From the NCBI GenBank assembly GCA_017431005.1, contig JAFRLY010000050.1, forward strand, positions 1-64,000: a DNA stretch of 64,000 bases. The letters are read 5' to 3'. The notes beneath the pieces were generated by a model. The model did not search any database. It was not told where the DNA came from and saw nothing but the letters and a program-made list of their open reading frames with translations. The translations under genes and the position numbers were made by a program. Within the stretch, counting starts at the first letter, position 1. Each line of letters opens with the position of its first letter. Shown one piece after another: positions 24,993 to 33,762 of this stretch. The DNA comes from Clostridia bacterium. Its GTDB lineage: Bacteria; Bacillota; Clostridia; Christensenellales; Aristaeellaceae.

Positions 24993-26027
24993 ATGACGGC
25001 GTTTGATGAAAAATACTGCCTGGAGACCTTTCAGAAGCTGCTGGCTATCGATTCCACCACCGGCCAGTATCAGGCGGTTCAGGACTGGACGGCGGCGGAA
25101 ATCCGCCGGCTGGGCTTTGAGCCGCAGCTGACCCACAAGGGCGGCGTGATCGCGGACCTGGGCGGGGAAGGGGACACGCTGGCTGTGACGGCGCATCTGG
25201 ACGATATCGGTCTGATGGTCCGGCACGTAAACAGCGACGGTACCCTGAATGTGTGCCCGGTGGGCGGGCTGTATCCCTTCTACTGCGTGACGGAAAACGT
25301 GCGGGTTTATACCGGAGAAGGGAAGGTTTATACGGGCATGGTATGCCGGACGCCCAATTCCATCCACGTGACGGAGGAGGAGCTGCGGAACACGCCCGGA
25401 GACTTCCGGAAAAATGTCTGCGTCGTGCTGGACATGCCGGTGCGTACGGCGGAGGAAACCCGGGCGCTGGGAGTCGAAACCGGGGATTACATCGCACTGG
25501 AGCCTCGCTTCACGATGTCCGGCGGATATATCAAGAGCCGCTTTGTGGACGATAAGGCCTGCGCCTCGGTGTTGCTGACGGTGATGAAGGCTGTCCGGGA
25601 CGGGCTGCCACTGCGGCGTAAGGTACTGGCCTATTTTGCCTGCTATGAGGAGATCGGTCACGGCACCGCGTGGCTTCCGGACGGGGTGCGGGACGTGCTG
25701 GCGCTGGACATCGCGCCGACGGGACCCGAGCAGAATTCGGACGAACGGAAGGTATCCATTTTCGCCAAGGACAGCCGCTTCCCGTATCACAGCGGCATGG
25801 CGGCGGAGCTGCGGCAGGCAGCCCGACAGGCAGGCGTGGATTATGTGATGGATGTTTTCACGCCGCACTACGGCAGCGACGGGGACGGATCCGTCCTGGC
25901 GGGATACGACATCCGGCACGGGGCGATCGGCCCGGGCACGGCCAACAGCCACGGCTATGAGCGCACCCATCTCGACGGGCTGCGGAACACCTATGAACTG
26001 ACAGCGGCCTACATTATAAAGAAATAA
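24993..26027 (+). CDS. M42-family metallo-aminopeptidase
   Basis: A 344-residue cytoplasmic co-catalytic (Zn/Co) aminopeptidase of the M42 (glutamyl aminopeptidase/TET) type. AHLDDIGLMV supplies the first metal His and the catalytic Asp. SRFVDDKACASVLL holds the bridging Asp, CYEEIGHGT the catalytic Glu pair, and LALDIAPTG and SHGYERTHLDGL the remaining ligands. It trims N-terminal residues from peptides and follows the oligopeptide transporter, fitting intracellular use of imported peptides (inference, since a terminator separates them). ATG 24993 follows AAGGAGGAA. The next gene begins 14 bases after its stop. Confidence 0.9.
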   Translation: MTAFDEKYCLETFQKLLAIDSTTGQYQAVQDWTAAEIRRLGFEPQLTHKGGVIADLGGEGDTLAVTAHLDDIGLMVRHVNSDGTLNVCPVGGLYPFYCVTENVRVYTGEGKVYTGMVCRTPNSIHVTEEELRNTPGDFRKNVCVVLDMPVRTAEETRALGVETGDYIALEPRFTMSGGYIKSRFVDDKACASVLLTVMKAVRDGLPLRRKVLAYFACYEEIGHGTAWLPDGVRDVLALDIAPTGPEQNSDERKVSIFAKDSRFPYHSGMAAELRQAARQAGVDYVMDVFTPHYGSDGDGSVLAGYDIRHGAIGPGTANSHGYERTHLDGLRNTYELTAAYIIKK

Positions 26028-26041
26028 AGGAGAAAAATGAC

Positions 26042-26818
26042 ATGTGGCATGAGGTGATCAGACTGCCGGAAACCGGCGTGGAGCTGGAGACCTATCTGAC
26101 GGACAACCGGGCGGTGGAACCGGGAAGGCGGAAGCCGCTTGTCCTGATCTTCCCGGGCGGGGCCTACGCATGGCGGAGCGACAGGGAAGCTGAACCCGTG
26201 GCGCTGAGGCTGCAGTCCCTGGGGATCCAGGCGGTTGTTGTCCGGTATTCCGTGGCGCCGGCGCGGTATCCGAAAGCGCTGGAGGAAGCGGCGGAGGCCG
26301 TGGCATACGCGCATGCCCATGCGGAGGAATGGCTTTGCGACCCGCACAGGGTCGCGGTCATGGGCTTTTCCGCGGGGGGACACGCCGCGGCTCATATCGG
26401 CATGAAATGGGACCGCATGCCGCAGGGAAGGAATTGCAGGCCGGACGCCATGATTCTTGCCTATCCGGTGATCACCTCCGGCGAATACGCACACCGGGGT
26501 TCGATCGAAAACCTGCTGGGGGACGAATATGACAGCCTGAAGGACGAAGTGTCGCTGGAGAAGTTTGTGACGGAGGAGACTCCGCCGGCGTTTCTGTGGC
26601 ATACAAGGGAGGACGAAAGTGTCCCCGTTGAGAACAGTCTGCTGCTGGCAGGCGAGCTGTGCCGTCACGGGATCTCTTTCGAGCTTCATATCTGGCAGCA
26701 CGGGGGACACGGCATTTCCCTGAGCAGCGATCAGGTGTTTCCGCTGAATGACCCGAAAATCCGTCCGGAATGCCAGGAATGGATTGATATGGCGGCCCGC
26801 TGGCTGCAGCAGCTTTAA
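26042..26818 (+). CDS. Alpha/beta-hydrolase, carbohydrate-esterase-like
   Basis: A 258-residue soluble alpha/beta hydrolase without a signal peptide. LVLIFPGGAYAWRSDREAEP is the oxyanion-hole block of acetyl-xylan-esterase/BD-FAE-like enzymes. The nucleophile Ser sits in GFSAGGHAAAH (near residue 106), the acid in TREDESVPVENS and the His in WQHGGHGIS. The likely reaction is deacetylation of short acylated sugars in the cytoplasm, matching the glycoside hydrolases elsewhere in the window. AAAGGAG precedes the ATG. It is probably co-transcribed with the M42 peptidase upstream and the glycosylase downstream. Confidence 0.85.
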   Translation: MWHEVIRLPETGVELETYLTDNRAVEPGRRKPLVLIFPGGAYAWRSDREAEPVALRLQSLGIQAVVVRYSVAPARYPKALEEAAEAVAYAHAHAEEWLCDPHRVAVMGFSAGGHAAAHIGMKWDRMPQGRNCRPDAMILAYPVITSGEYAHRGSIENLLGDEYDSLKDEVSLEKFVTEETPPAFLWHTREDESVPVENSLLLAGELCRHGISFELHIWQHGGHGISLSSDQVFPLNDPKIRPECQEWIDMAARWLQQL

Positions 26819-26857
26819 GCCTGGCGGCAGAAGGGAATAAGGCACACGGAGGAAAGC

Positions 26858-27685
26858 ATGGAGATCAGAATCCCGGAGGAGATCAGCCTGCGTAAAATCG
26901 CGGAGAGCGGGCAGTGCTTCAGGTGGAGAAGAGCGGGGGAAAACGGATACAAGATCCCCTTCGGAAACCGGATGGTTAAGATCGAGCAGCTGAAGCCGGA
27001 TCTCCTGCGGATGAACTGCGATGAAGAGGAATACTCCGCAGTCTGGAGAGAATATCTGGACCTGAATACGGACTACGGAAAGATGAACGCGAAGATCCGG
27101 AAGCGTAAGGATCCTTTTCTCTGGAGCGCCATGAACGCACAGCGCGGCGTCCGGATTCTCCGGCAGGATACCTGGGAGATGCTGATCACATCCATTATCA
27201 CGCAGAACAGAAATATCCCGGCCATTCAGAAATCAGTGGAGCTGCTTTCCGAAAAAGCCGGGACGAAGCTGACAGACCCGGAAGGGGAAACATTCTTTGC
27301 GTTCCCAACCCCGGAGCAGCTTCACAACCTGCCGGACGATTGCCTGGACTGCTGCAAGCTCGGATACCGGACGGGGTATATCCGCAGCGCGGCGGAAGCG
27401 GTTTATTCCGGAGCGGTCAGCCCGGATGAGCTTCGGAAGCTTCCGGATGCGGAATGCCGGAGCCGCCTGACGGCCCTGACCGGAGTTGGGGAGAAGGTGG
27501 CTGCCTGCGTGATGCTCTTCGGCCTTCACCGGCTGAACGCGTTCCCGATGGATGTGTGGATGAAGCGCATTACAGCGAATGAATATCCCGGCGGATATCC
27601 GTTTGAAGAATACAGTCCGTATAACGGCGTGTTTCAGCAGTATATGTTTGCATACTACCGGGAAATGACGGGAAGAAACTTTTGA
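26858..27685 (+). CDS. ogg: 8-oxoguanine DNA glycosylase / HhH-GPD family
   Basis: A 275-residue base-excision repair enzyme. An OGG1-type N-terminal domain (GQCFRWRR near residue 18) precedes the helix-hairpin-helix LTGVGEKVAACVMLFGL near residue 207, whose Lys is the expected Schiff-base nucleophile. FPMDVWMKRI supplies the catalytic Asp. This matches the bifunctional OGG1/OGG2-like glycosylase/AP-lyase found in many Clostridia, removing 8-oxoguanine paired with C. It starts at ATG 26858 with GGAGGAAA upstream, 39 bases after the esterase. Confidence 0.88.
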   Translation: MEIRIPEEISLRKIAESGQCFRWRRAGENGYKIPFGNRMVKIEQLKPDLLRMNCDEEEYSAVWREYLDLNTDYGKMNAKIRKRKDPFLWSAMNAQRGVRILRQDTWEMLITSIITQNRNIPAIQKSVELLSEKAGTKLTDPEGETFFAFPTPEQLHNLPDDCLDCCKLGYRTGYIRSAAEAVYSGAVSPDELRKLPDAECRSRLTALTGVGEKVAACVMLFGLHRLNAFPMDVWMKRITANEYPGGYPFEEYSPYNGVFQQYMFAYYREMTGRNF

Positions 27686-27698
27686 ATTTAATCTGTTG

Positions 27699-27732
27699 CA
27701 ATGATCATTGACATTATTGATATTATATCAAT
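27699..27732. promoter_or_regulatory. Two adjacent palindromes overlapping a TTGACA box
   Basis: CAATGATCATTG (27699-27710) is a perfect palindrome. ATTGATAT-T-ATATCAAT (27716-27732) has 8-base arms. TTGACA (27708-27713) lies between and partly within them. Spacing to a clear -10 is poor (TATAAC is 21 bases away). It is a plausible regulator site for the next gene and marks the start of the AT-rich patch. Confidence 0.45.
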
Positions 27733-27775
27733 GTTATAACTATATACACAGAACGCTGCGAGGAGGGCGAAAGGC

Positions 27776-28102
27776 ATGTATTGTGAAAAATGCAACCGCA
27801 TCATTGACGCAGAGCGGTGCCCTGTCTGTAAAAGCAGAAAAGTCAGGGAGCCCGAAGCAAAAGATCCGTGCTATCTTACGGAACAGGATTATGTTTCATC
27901 AGGAATCCTTGAAGACATGCTGAAGCAAAACAATATTCCGTACTTAAAGAAAGATGTGATGGGAGCGGGAATGGCAATCAAAGTCGGACCGATGCTTGAG
28001 AGAAGCAGGTTTTACGTACCGTTTGAACAGCTGGGCAGCGCAACCGCCATTATGGAAGATCTTTTTTCTGCGGCAGATGAAGCAGAAAATGAAGAGCAAT
28101 AA
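27776..28102 (+). CDS. Small zinc-ribbon protein with DUF2007-like domain
   Basis: A 108-residue soluble protein. It begins with a zinc-ribbon pair, CEKCNR and CPVCKSRK (residues 3-21). A compact alpha/beta domain follows (LTEQDYVSSGILEDMLKQNNIPYLKK, then RSRFYVPFEQLGSATAIMEDL). This is the DUF2007-type signal-transducing fold (gain of a helix-strand repeat related to PII-like proteins). No molecular function is established. A strong AGGAGGG site precedes the ATG. The DNA is clearly more AT-rich than the genes before it. Confidence 0.75.
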   Translation: MYCEKCNRIIDAERCPVCKSRKVREPEAKDPCYLTEQDYVSSGILEDMLKQNNIPYLKKDVMGAGMAIKVGPMLERSRFYVPFEQLGSATAIMEDLFSAADEAENEEQ

Positions 28103-28111
28103 TCTTGTGCA

Positions 28112-28138
28112 CCGGAAAACGGGAATTCATTTTTCCGG
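28112..28138 (+). terminator. Stem-loop after the zinc-ribbon gene
   Basis: CCGGAAAA pairs with TTTTCCGG around an 11-base loop, 10 bases after the stop. There is no T run beyond the stem, so it is a weak terminator at best. Confidence 0.4.
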
Positions 28139-28290
28139 GCAATGAGCTGTCTCAGGCGGAGGTCTGTATGGAAAGCCTGCGTCAGATAGGAACAGTATCG
28201 GCGGAAGGCCCGCGACTGCCGCTTCGCGGCAGCTTTGAATTTTGCAGAGTGATCGGAAACGACTGAGAACAATTTTGCGGGGTATATAAA

Positions 28291-28800
28291 ATGACGGAAG
28301 AAAAAGAAGATTCAATATGCATCAAATCAGCCGAAACCGATGAGGAGCTGTGCGGGAGGGGATACGTGCATTGCACCGCATGGCAGGAAGCATACAGAGG
28401 TATTGTATGTGACAGGTATCTTGATTCGATGACTGTGGAGGCTACAACAGCACGGGCGCGGCAGTTCCCGGAAAATACTCTTGTAGCCAAGGACAAGGAG
28501 AAAGTTGTAGGATTTGCAGTATACGGTCCATCGAGAGATGAAGATCTGATGGATGCAGGTGAGGTTATAGCAATTTATGTCCTTTCAGCGTATTATGGCC
28601 GTAAAATAGGATACAGACTGATGAATGAAGCATTTTCCAGGCTTGGAGAATATAAAACGATATTTGTATGGGTGTTTGAAAAAAATGAGAGAGCGATTCG
28701 CTTTTATCACAAATATGGTTTTGAATTTGACGGCTGCAAAAAACAATGGAATCTTGGCACACCGGTTTCAATTGTCAGAATGGTAAAGAAAAGAGAGTAA
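28291..28800 (+). CDS. GNAT-family N-acetyltransferase
   Basis: A 169-residue single-domain GNAT. The acetyl-CoA binding strand and helix are visible as VIAIYVLSAYYGRKIGYRLMNEA (Q/RxxGxG/A variant: YGRKIGYRL). EKNERAIRFYHKYGFEFDG is the usual C-terminal motif. The acceptor (protein, antibiotic, small amine) is unknown. A GC-rich hairpin with a TTC loop (CTGCCG/CGGCAG, about 28217-28233) lies in its leader. The start codon has only a weak GCGGGG site. Confidence 0.85.
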   Translation: MTEEKEDSICIKSAETDEELCGRGYVHCTAWQEAYRGIVCDRYLDSMTVEATTARARQFPENTLVAKDKEKVVGFAVYGPSRDEDLMDAGEVIAIYVLSAYYGRKIGYRLMNEAFSRLGEYKTIFVWVFEKNERAIRFYHKYGFEFDGCKKQWNLGTPVSIVRMVKKRE

Positions 28801-28838
28801 ACTTTGAAGCTTTCCGGGCAGAAAGGAATCGGGTGAGG

Positions 28839-29126
28839 ATGAAGCAGTATTTTATTGCAAGTATTTGCCGGGAAGGAATTCTCGGAGGCGGCATCGTGGC
28901 TGATGATCAGGCGATTACCTTCAAAACAGGAAAGGTGACAGTTTCACCCGAACTGAAAAATCTTGAGATGAAATACAGGGATATCCGGGGATTCACTAAA
29001 AAATGGGTGCTTTGTTTCCCTGTTTTTTCAATTATCATGAACGACGGCGGGGTCTATAAGTTTATTATCTTTAATCCGAAACGATTCAGCTCTTTATTAA
29101 ATGATAAAGTAAAGCAGCAGAATTGA
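28839..29126 (+). CDS. Small PH/GRAM-like protein, function unknown
   Basis: A 95-residue soluble protein rich in beta-strands (GGIVADDQAITFKTGKVTV, then YRDIRGFTKKWVLCFPVFSI and GVYKFIIFNPKRFSSLL). The pattern of a seven-strand sheet ending in a helix resembles bacterial PH/GRAM-like domains, a tentative call. The ATG at 28839 has GTGAGG just upstream. An alternative in-frame ATG at 28746 would overlap the GNAT gene and lacks a ribosome-binding site. Confidence 0.55.
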   Translation: MKQYFIASICREGILGGGIVADDQAITFKTGKVTVSPELKNLEMKYRDIRGFTKKWVLCFPVFSIIMNDGGVYKFIIFNPKRFSSLLNDKVKQQN

Positions 29127-29267
29127 TTTTTCTTCCATAAGCCATATACGGGTAAAAGAAAAAACTGAAGGCATGCTCAGATTGGAGAAAGCCATGAAAC
29201 AGGACTGCTGAGCTTCAGATTCCCGTTTCATGGAGGGATTGGCATGCTGAAAAATTGTGCGGAACGG

Positions 29268-29296
29268 TGGACATTTTTCCAAATGCGTGGTATACT
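29268..29296 (+). promoter_or_regulatory. Promoter of the Fe(III)-type ABC operon
   Basis: TGGACA (29268-29273), 17 bases, TATACT (29291-29296). A small GCGCG-GCAA-CGCGC-like hairpin (about 29335-29350) lies in the leader before the AAAAGGAG site. Confidence 0.65.
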
Positions 29297-29380
29297 TTCG
29301 GCAATGGGTTACGAACTGCATAAGGTGTTTATCCGCGCGGCAACGCGCTGATATAATTTTTCGGAAAAGGAGCGTTTTCA

Positions 29381-30466
29381 ATGAAAAAGGTATTTGCGTT
29401 ACTGCTGGCGCTGGCTATGCTGCTGAGCTGCTGCGCCGCTCTGGCTGAAGCACCGGACGCCGATCTGGTGGCCGCTGCGCAGGCGGAAGGTGAACTGGTG
29501 GTTTACGGTTCCTGCGAGGAACCCTATCTGATCGCTGCTACCCAGAAGTTCCAGGAGCTCTACGGAATCGAGACCAGCTATCAGCGTCTGAGCACCGGTG
29601 AAGTGCAGACCAAGATCGCTGAAGAGAAGGGCAATCCTTCCGCTGACGTCTGGTTCGGCGGCACCAACGATCCTTACAATGAAGCGGCCAAGGACGGCCT
29701 GCTGGAAGCTTATGAAGCGAAGAATGCCGCGCATCTGCTGAAGCCCTATTACAGGGATCCGGACGGCTACTGGTACGGCATCTATCAGGGCATCCTGGGA
29801 TTTATGGTCAACAAGGAAGAGCTGGAGCGGATGAAGCTGGAAGCTCCCAAGACCTGGGACGATCTGCTTAAGCCCGAATACAAGGGCCTGATCTGGCTGT
29901 CCAACCCGAACACCGCCGGCACCGCGAAGCTGGTTATCAACACGCTGGTGCAGATCAAAGGCCATGACGAAGCCATGAAGTATCTGGTTGAGCTGGACAA
30001 GAATGTCGCCCAGTATACCAAGAGCGGCTCCGGCCCCTCCAAGAAGGTCGGCCCCGGCGAATGCACGATCGGTATCGGCTTCCTGCATGACGGCGTTTAC
30101 CAGATCCTGCAGGGCTACGACAACATCGGCCTGATCATTCCTGAAGACGGCACCGCTTATGAAGTCGGCTCCACCGCCATCTTCGAAGGCGCCGCTCATC
30201 CGAATGCCGCCAAGCTGTGGGTTGAATTCGCGCTGTCTCCCGATTGCGTGGAGCTGGCGGATGACGCCGGAAGCTATCAGTTCCTGGTGATCGACAACGC
30301 GGAAATGCCTGCCGCACTGGCTGCGTTCCCCGAACTGGATCCTTCCAAGACGATCGAATACGATTTCGCGGACGCGAAGGAGAACACCTCCAAGTATGTT
30401 GAAGACTACTTCAACGCGCTGAAGGAAGCCGGCGCTGAAGCGGACGACCGTTTCAAGACTGAATAA
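29381..30466 (+). CDS. Fe(III)-type ABC transporter substrate-binding protein
   Basis: A 361-residue exported receptor of the FbpA/AfuA/thiamine-like family-1 group. ELVVYGSCEEPYLIAATQKF is the typical first strand and helix, with ADVWFGGTNDPY and GILGFMVNKEEL following. The signal region reads AMLLSCCAALAEAPD. This allows either a poor lipobox (LLSC) or signal peptidase I cleavage after ALA, the only ambiguous case in the window. The substrate may be ferric iron, a sugar phosphate or a phosphonate, since the family covers all of these. A hairpin precedes the permease gene. Confidence 0.87.
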   Translation: MKKVFALLLALAMLLSCCAALAEAPDADLVAAAQAEGELVVYGSCEEPYLIAATQKFQELYGIETSYQRLSTGEVQTKIAEEKGNPSADVWFGGTNDPYNEAAKDGLLEAYEAKNAAHLLKPYYRDPDGYWYGIYQGILGFMVNKEELERMKLEAPKTWDDLLKPEYKGLIWLSNPNTAGTAKLVINTLVQIKGHDEAMKYLVELDKNVAQYTKSGSGPSKKVGPGECTIGIGFLHDGVYQILQGYDNIGLIIPEDGTAYEVGSTAIFEGAAHPNAAKLWVEFALSPDCVELADDAGSYQFLVIDNAEMPAALAAFPELDPSKTIEYDFADAKENTSKYVEDYFNALKEAGAEADDRFKTE

Positions 30467-30484
30467 TTTCCGGAACCTTTCTGA

Positions 30485-30514
30485 GGGGACGAGGCTTTTG
30501 CCCCGTCCCCTTTT
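30485..30514 (+). terminator. Intercistronic stem-loop after the Fe-type binding-protein gene
   Basis: GGGGACG pairs with CGTCCCC, with a GGC/GCC inner part, followed by TTTT, 18 bases after the stop. The permease lies 45 bases further in the same direction, so it is presumably leaky. Confidence 0.65.
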
Positions 30515-30558
30515 CCAAGAGGACAGGCAAAATTGATGACAAAAGGGGATGAGAGACA

Positions 30559-32649
30559 ATGGCCCGAAGTCAGAGCGCAAGTCTGGACCGTAAAAAACTG
30601 TTCGGCGATCCTGTGCTGATTATCACGATCATCGCGCTGACTGTATTTCTGGCGCTGTTCATTCTGTATCCGCTGGTTATGCTGCTGATGGACAGCGTGC
30701 TGGTCCGTCAGACGCAGCTGTACTCCGTGGAGCCGCTGGTGAACGGGGAAGAAATCGTATATGTGACAGAAAAGGGAGACCCGCTGACGGATAACCGCTC
30801 ACCCGCATATGTGAAACTGATTTCTCCCTCGGAGGGCGTCGGGGAGAAAACGGTTCCCTTGTACAGCTCCACAGGACTGTTCGCGGGCCGCGCCACCCTG
30901 AACGATATCAGCGCCGGAAAAACAGTTTATCTGAAGACCGTCAACAACCGGGACAAGGCTGTTTTCATCGCGCTGGATCAGCTGACCACGGTTCAGCAGA
31001 CACCGCAGACCTTCCGTGCGAACGGCCGTGTTATCAAGAACATGGAAGGCATCGAACTGAGCGATCTCTGCATCCAGCTGCATCAGGACAACTGGACGGT
31101 GGACGCTTTCCCGCGGATCTTTAAGGACTATACCTTTAACAGGGCACTGACCAACACGCTGATCCTCGGCGCGCTGACCGGTTTCGGCTCCCTGCTGATC
31201 GGTCTGCTGTTTGCCTATGTTGACGTATATGTTCATATCCGGAGCAAAATGACCAAGAAGCTGTTCGACGTTGTTTCCCTGCTGCCGGTTGTTTCACCTC
31301 CCTTTGTGCTTTCCCTGTCGATGATGCTGCTCTTCGGAAGAAGCGGACTGATCACCCGCAAGCTGCTGGGTATTTATGACTCGGATATATACGGCCTGTG
31401 GGGCATTGTGATCGTGCAGACGCTGACCTTCTTCCCGGTGGTCTATCTGATGCTGAAGGGACTGCTGAAGAACATTGACCCCTCCATGGAGGAAGCCTCC
31501 AGGGATATGGGCGCTTCCCGCTGGAAGGTTTTCACGACGGTCACGCTGCCGCTGCTCCTTCCCGGCCTGGGAAACGCGTTCCTGGTAACCTTCATTGAGT
31601 CGGTTGCTGACTTCGCGAACCCGATGATCATCGGCGGCAGCTATGATACGCTGGCCACGACCATCTATCTGCGTATTACCGGCGGAACCTATGATATCAA
31701 CGGCGCATCCGCCATGGCAGTGGTGCTGCTGGCGCTGACGCTGATTCTCTTCCTGATCCAGAAGTATATTCTGGAGAAGAAAACAGCCGCGACGCTGACG
31801 GGCAAAGCCTCCCGCGGAAGAATGCTGATCGAGGACAAGAGTGTCCGGTATCCGCTGTCCGTTCTGTGCGTTACGGTTTCTGTGTTCGTTATTCTGATGT
31901 ATATCGCGGTTCCATTCGGTGCGCTGTTCAAGCTCTGGGGCCGGGACTACTCCCTCTCCTTCAAGTGGTTTGAGCAGATGTTCCGCGAGGGCGGCTGGAA
32001 GGCCTTCAAGGATTCCTTCATCCTTTCCGCGATTTCCGCTCCCGTGACGGCCCTGCTTTCCATGATCATTTCCTACCTGGTCGTCAAGAGAAAGTTCAAG
32101 ATGAAGGGCTTCATCGAATTCGTTTCCATGCTTGCGATGGCCGTTCCCGGCACGGTGCTGGGCGTCGGATTTATCCGCGGCTTCGCAGGCGGCGTATTCA
32201 GGACGGGCTTCCTGCAGGGTATATACGGCACAGGCCTGATTCTCGTGATCGTCTTTGTTGTGCGTTCGCTGCCGGTGGGAACCAGAAGCGGTATCTCAGC
32301 CCTGCGGCAGATTGACAAATCCATAGAGGAATCTGCGTATGATATGGGCGCGGGGAGCGGCAAGGTATTCATGACGGTTACGCTGCCGCTGATCAAGGAC
32401 TCTTTCTTCTCGGGACTGGTGACCACGTTCGTCCGGTCCATTACGGCTATCAGCGCCGTCATTCTGCTGGTCACGCCGAGGTTCCTGCTGATTACCTGCC
32501 GTATCAATGAGTACGCGGAGAAGGGTGAATTCGGCGTGGCCTGCGCCTACGCCACCATCCTGATCATGATTACCTACGCGGCGATTCTGATTATGAATAC
32601 GGTTCTGAAGTATTTCGGTACCAGTAAGAAGATGAAGAGTGAGGTGTAA
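30559..32649 (+). CDS. Fused two-domain ABC permease (FbpB-like) with enlarged first external loop
   Basis: A 696-residue permease with two six-helix halves in one chain, as in FbpB/SfuB iron permeases. EAA loops are EEASRDMGASRWKVFTTVTL (near residue 313) and EESAYDMGAGSGKVFMTVTL (near 592). Between helix 1 (about 15-42) and helix 2 (about 195) lies about 150 extracytoplasmic residues, predicted mostly beta, with LTDNRSPAYVKLISPSEGV and LFAGRATLNDISAGKTVYL. Homologues usually have a much shorter loop here. The ATG follows GGGGATGAGAG, a modest site. The ATPase gene starts 4 bases after its stop. Confidence 0.9.
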   Translation: MARSQSASLDRKKLFGDPVLIITIIALTVFLALFILYPLVMLLMDSVLVRQTQLYSVEPLVNGEEIVYVTEKGDPLTDNRSPAYVKLISPSEGVGEKTVPLYSSTGLFAGRATLNDISAGKTVYLKTVNNRDKAVFIALDQLTTVQQTPQTFRANGRVIKNMEGIELSDLCIQLHQDNWTVDAFPRIFKDYTFNRALTNTLILGALTGFGSLLIGLLFAYVDVYVHIRSKMTKKLFDVVSLLPVVSPPFVLSLSMMLLFGRSGLITRKLLGIYDSDIYGLWGIVIVQTLTFFPVVYLMLKGLLKNIDPSMEEASRDMGASRWKVFTTVTLPLLLPGLGNAFLVTFIESVADFANPMIIGGSYDTLATTIYLRITGGTYDINGASAMAVVLLALTLILFLIQKYILEKKTAATLTGKASRGRMLIEDKSVRYPLSVLCVTVSVFVILMYIAVPFGALFKLWGRDYSLSFKWFEQMFREGGWKAFKDSFILSAISAPVTALLSMIISYLVVKRKFKMKGFIEFVSMLAMAVPGTVLGVGFIRGFAGGVFRTGFLQGIYGTGLILVIVFVVRSLPVGTRSGISALRQIDKSIEESAYDMGAGSGKVFMTVTLPLIKDSFFSGLVTTFVRSITAISAVILLVTPRFLLITCRINEYAEKGEFGVACAYATILIMITYAAILIMNTVLKYFGTSKKMKSEV

Positions 32650-32653
32650 TAAG

Positions 32654-33745
32654 ATGGCAGCGAATAAAAAAGAGCCGAAGGGCGTCCGGCTGGATCATAT
32701 CAGCAAAATATACCAGGATCCCAAGACCGGAAAGGATTTTTATGCGGTGCATGACGTGAGCCTGGACATCGTTCCGGGCAGCTTCGTGACGCTGCTGGGC
32801 CCGTCCGGCTGCGGCAAAACCACGACCCTGCGGATGATTGCCGGCTTTGAATCGCCGGACGAGGGAGAAATTTATCTGGGCGGGGAACCGATCAACGCGC
32901 TGACACCCAACAAACGGGATACCGCCATGGTGTTCCAGAGCTATGCGCTGTTCCCCCACTACAATGTGTTTGACAACGTGGCCTACGGCCTGAAGCTGCG
33001 GAAGGTGCCGAAGGAAGAGATTCAGGAGCGGGTGACCAACATCCTGAAGCTGGTGGAGCTCAGCGGCATGGAGCAGCGGATGACCAACCAGCTGTCCGGC
33101 GGACAGCAGCAGCGTGTGGCCCTGGCGCGGGCGCTGGTTGTGGAGCCGGGTGTGCTGCTGTTTGACGAACCGCTGAGCAACCTGGACGCGAAGCTGCGTG
33201 TTCAGATGCGGACGGAGATCCGGAGAATTCAGCAGGCTCTGGGAATCACAGCCATCTATGTGACCCATGACCAGAGCGAGGCCATGGCAATTTCCGACCA
33301 GGTTATCCTGATGAAGGGCGGCGTGATTGCCCAGATGGGTACGCCCATGGAAATCTATTACAGGCCGAACAGTGAATTCGTTGCCGACTTCATCGGTGAA
33401 TGCAATTTCCTGAAGGGCAAGGTCGGTGAGAGCAGCAACGGACTGACTGAGATCGAGCTGCCGGCAGGCAAGGTCTGCGTGAAGACGGAGGACCACCACG
33501 CAGCGGGAGCAGACGGCGAAATCGTTCTGCGGCCTGAGGCCATTCAGATCGGCGATGAAGGTATGCTGCCCTGCAGGGTCGAGCTCAGCTGCTTCATGGG
33601 CAGCTACCAGAACTACCATGTCCGGGTGGGGGATACCCTGGTGAAGATCACCGACAACTGCCCGGTGAACAAGAAGATCTACAATGTGGGAGACCAGGCC
33701 TTCATCTCATTTGATCCGAACTGCGCACACCTGCTGGACACGTAA
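32654..33745 (+). CDS. ABC ATPase, FbpC/PotA-like
   Basis: A 363-residue ATPase of the MalK/FbpC/PotA type. It has Walker A GPSGCGKT, Q-loop VFQSYALFPHYNV, signature LSGGQQQRVALARAL, Walker B LLFDEPLSNLD and H-loop YVTHDQSEA. The last ~120 residues form the regulatory TOBE-like OB-fold (EIVLRPEAIQIGDEG). It drives uptake by the preceding permease and binding protein. ATG 32654 lies 4 bases after the permease stop, with GAGGTG inside the permease end. Confidence 0.95.
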   Translation: MAANKKEPKGVRLDHISKIYQDPKTGKDFYAVHDVSLDIVPGSFVTLLGPSGCGKTTTLRMIAGFESPDEGEIYLGGEPINALTPNKRDTAMVFQSYALFPHYNVFDNVAYGLKLRKVPKEEIQERVTNILKLVELSGMEQRMTNQLSGGQQQRVALARALVVEPGVLLFDEPLSNLDAKLRVQMRTEIRRIQQALGITAIYVTHDQSEAMAISDQVILMKGGVIAQMGTPMEIYYRPNSEFVADFIGECNFLKGKVGESSNGLTEIELPAGKVCVKTEDHHAAGADGEIVLRPEAIQIGDEGMLPCRVELSCFMGSYQNYHVRVGDTLVKITDNCPVNKKIYNVGDQAFISFDPNCAHLLDT

Positions 33746-33762
33746 GCGAAGGAGGAAGGCCC

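Noticed and set aside
28103..28290. Possible structured RNA or riboswitch between the zinc-ribbon and GNAT genes
   Set aside because: Only isolated hairpins (CCGGAAAA/TTTTCCGG and a CTGCCG/CGGCAG stem) are visible, with no conserved riboswitch motif.
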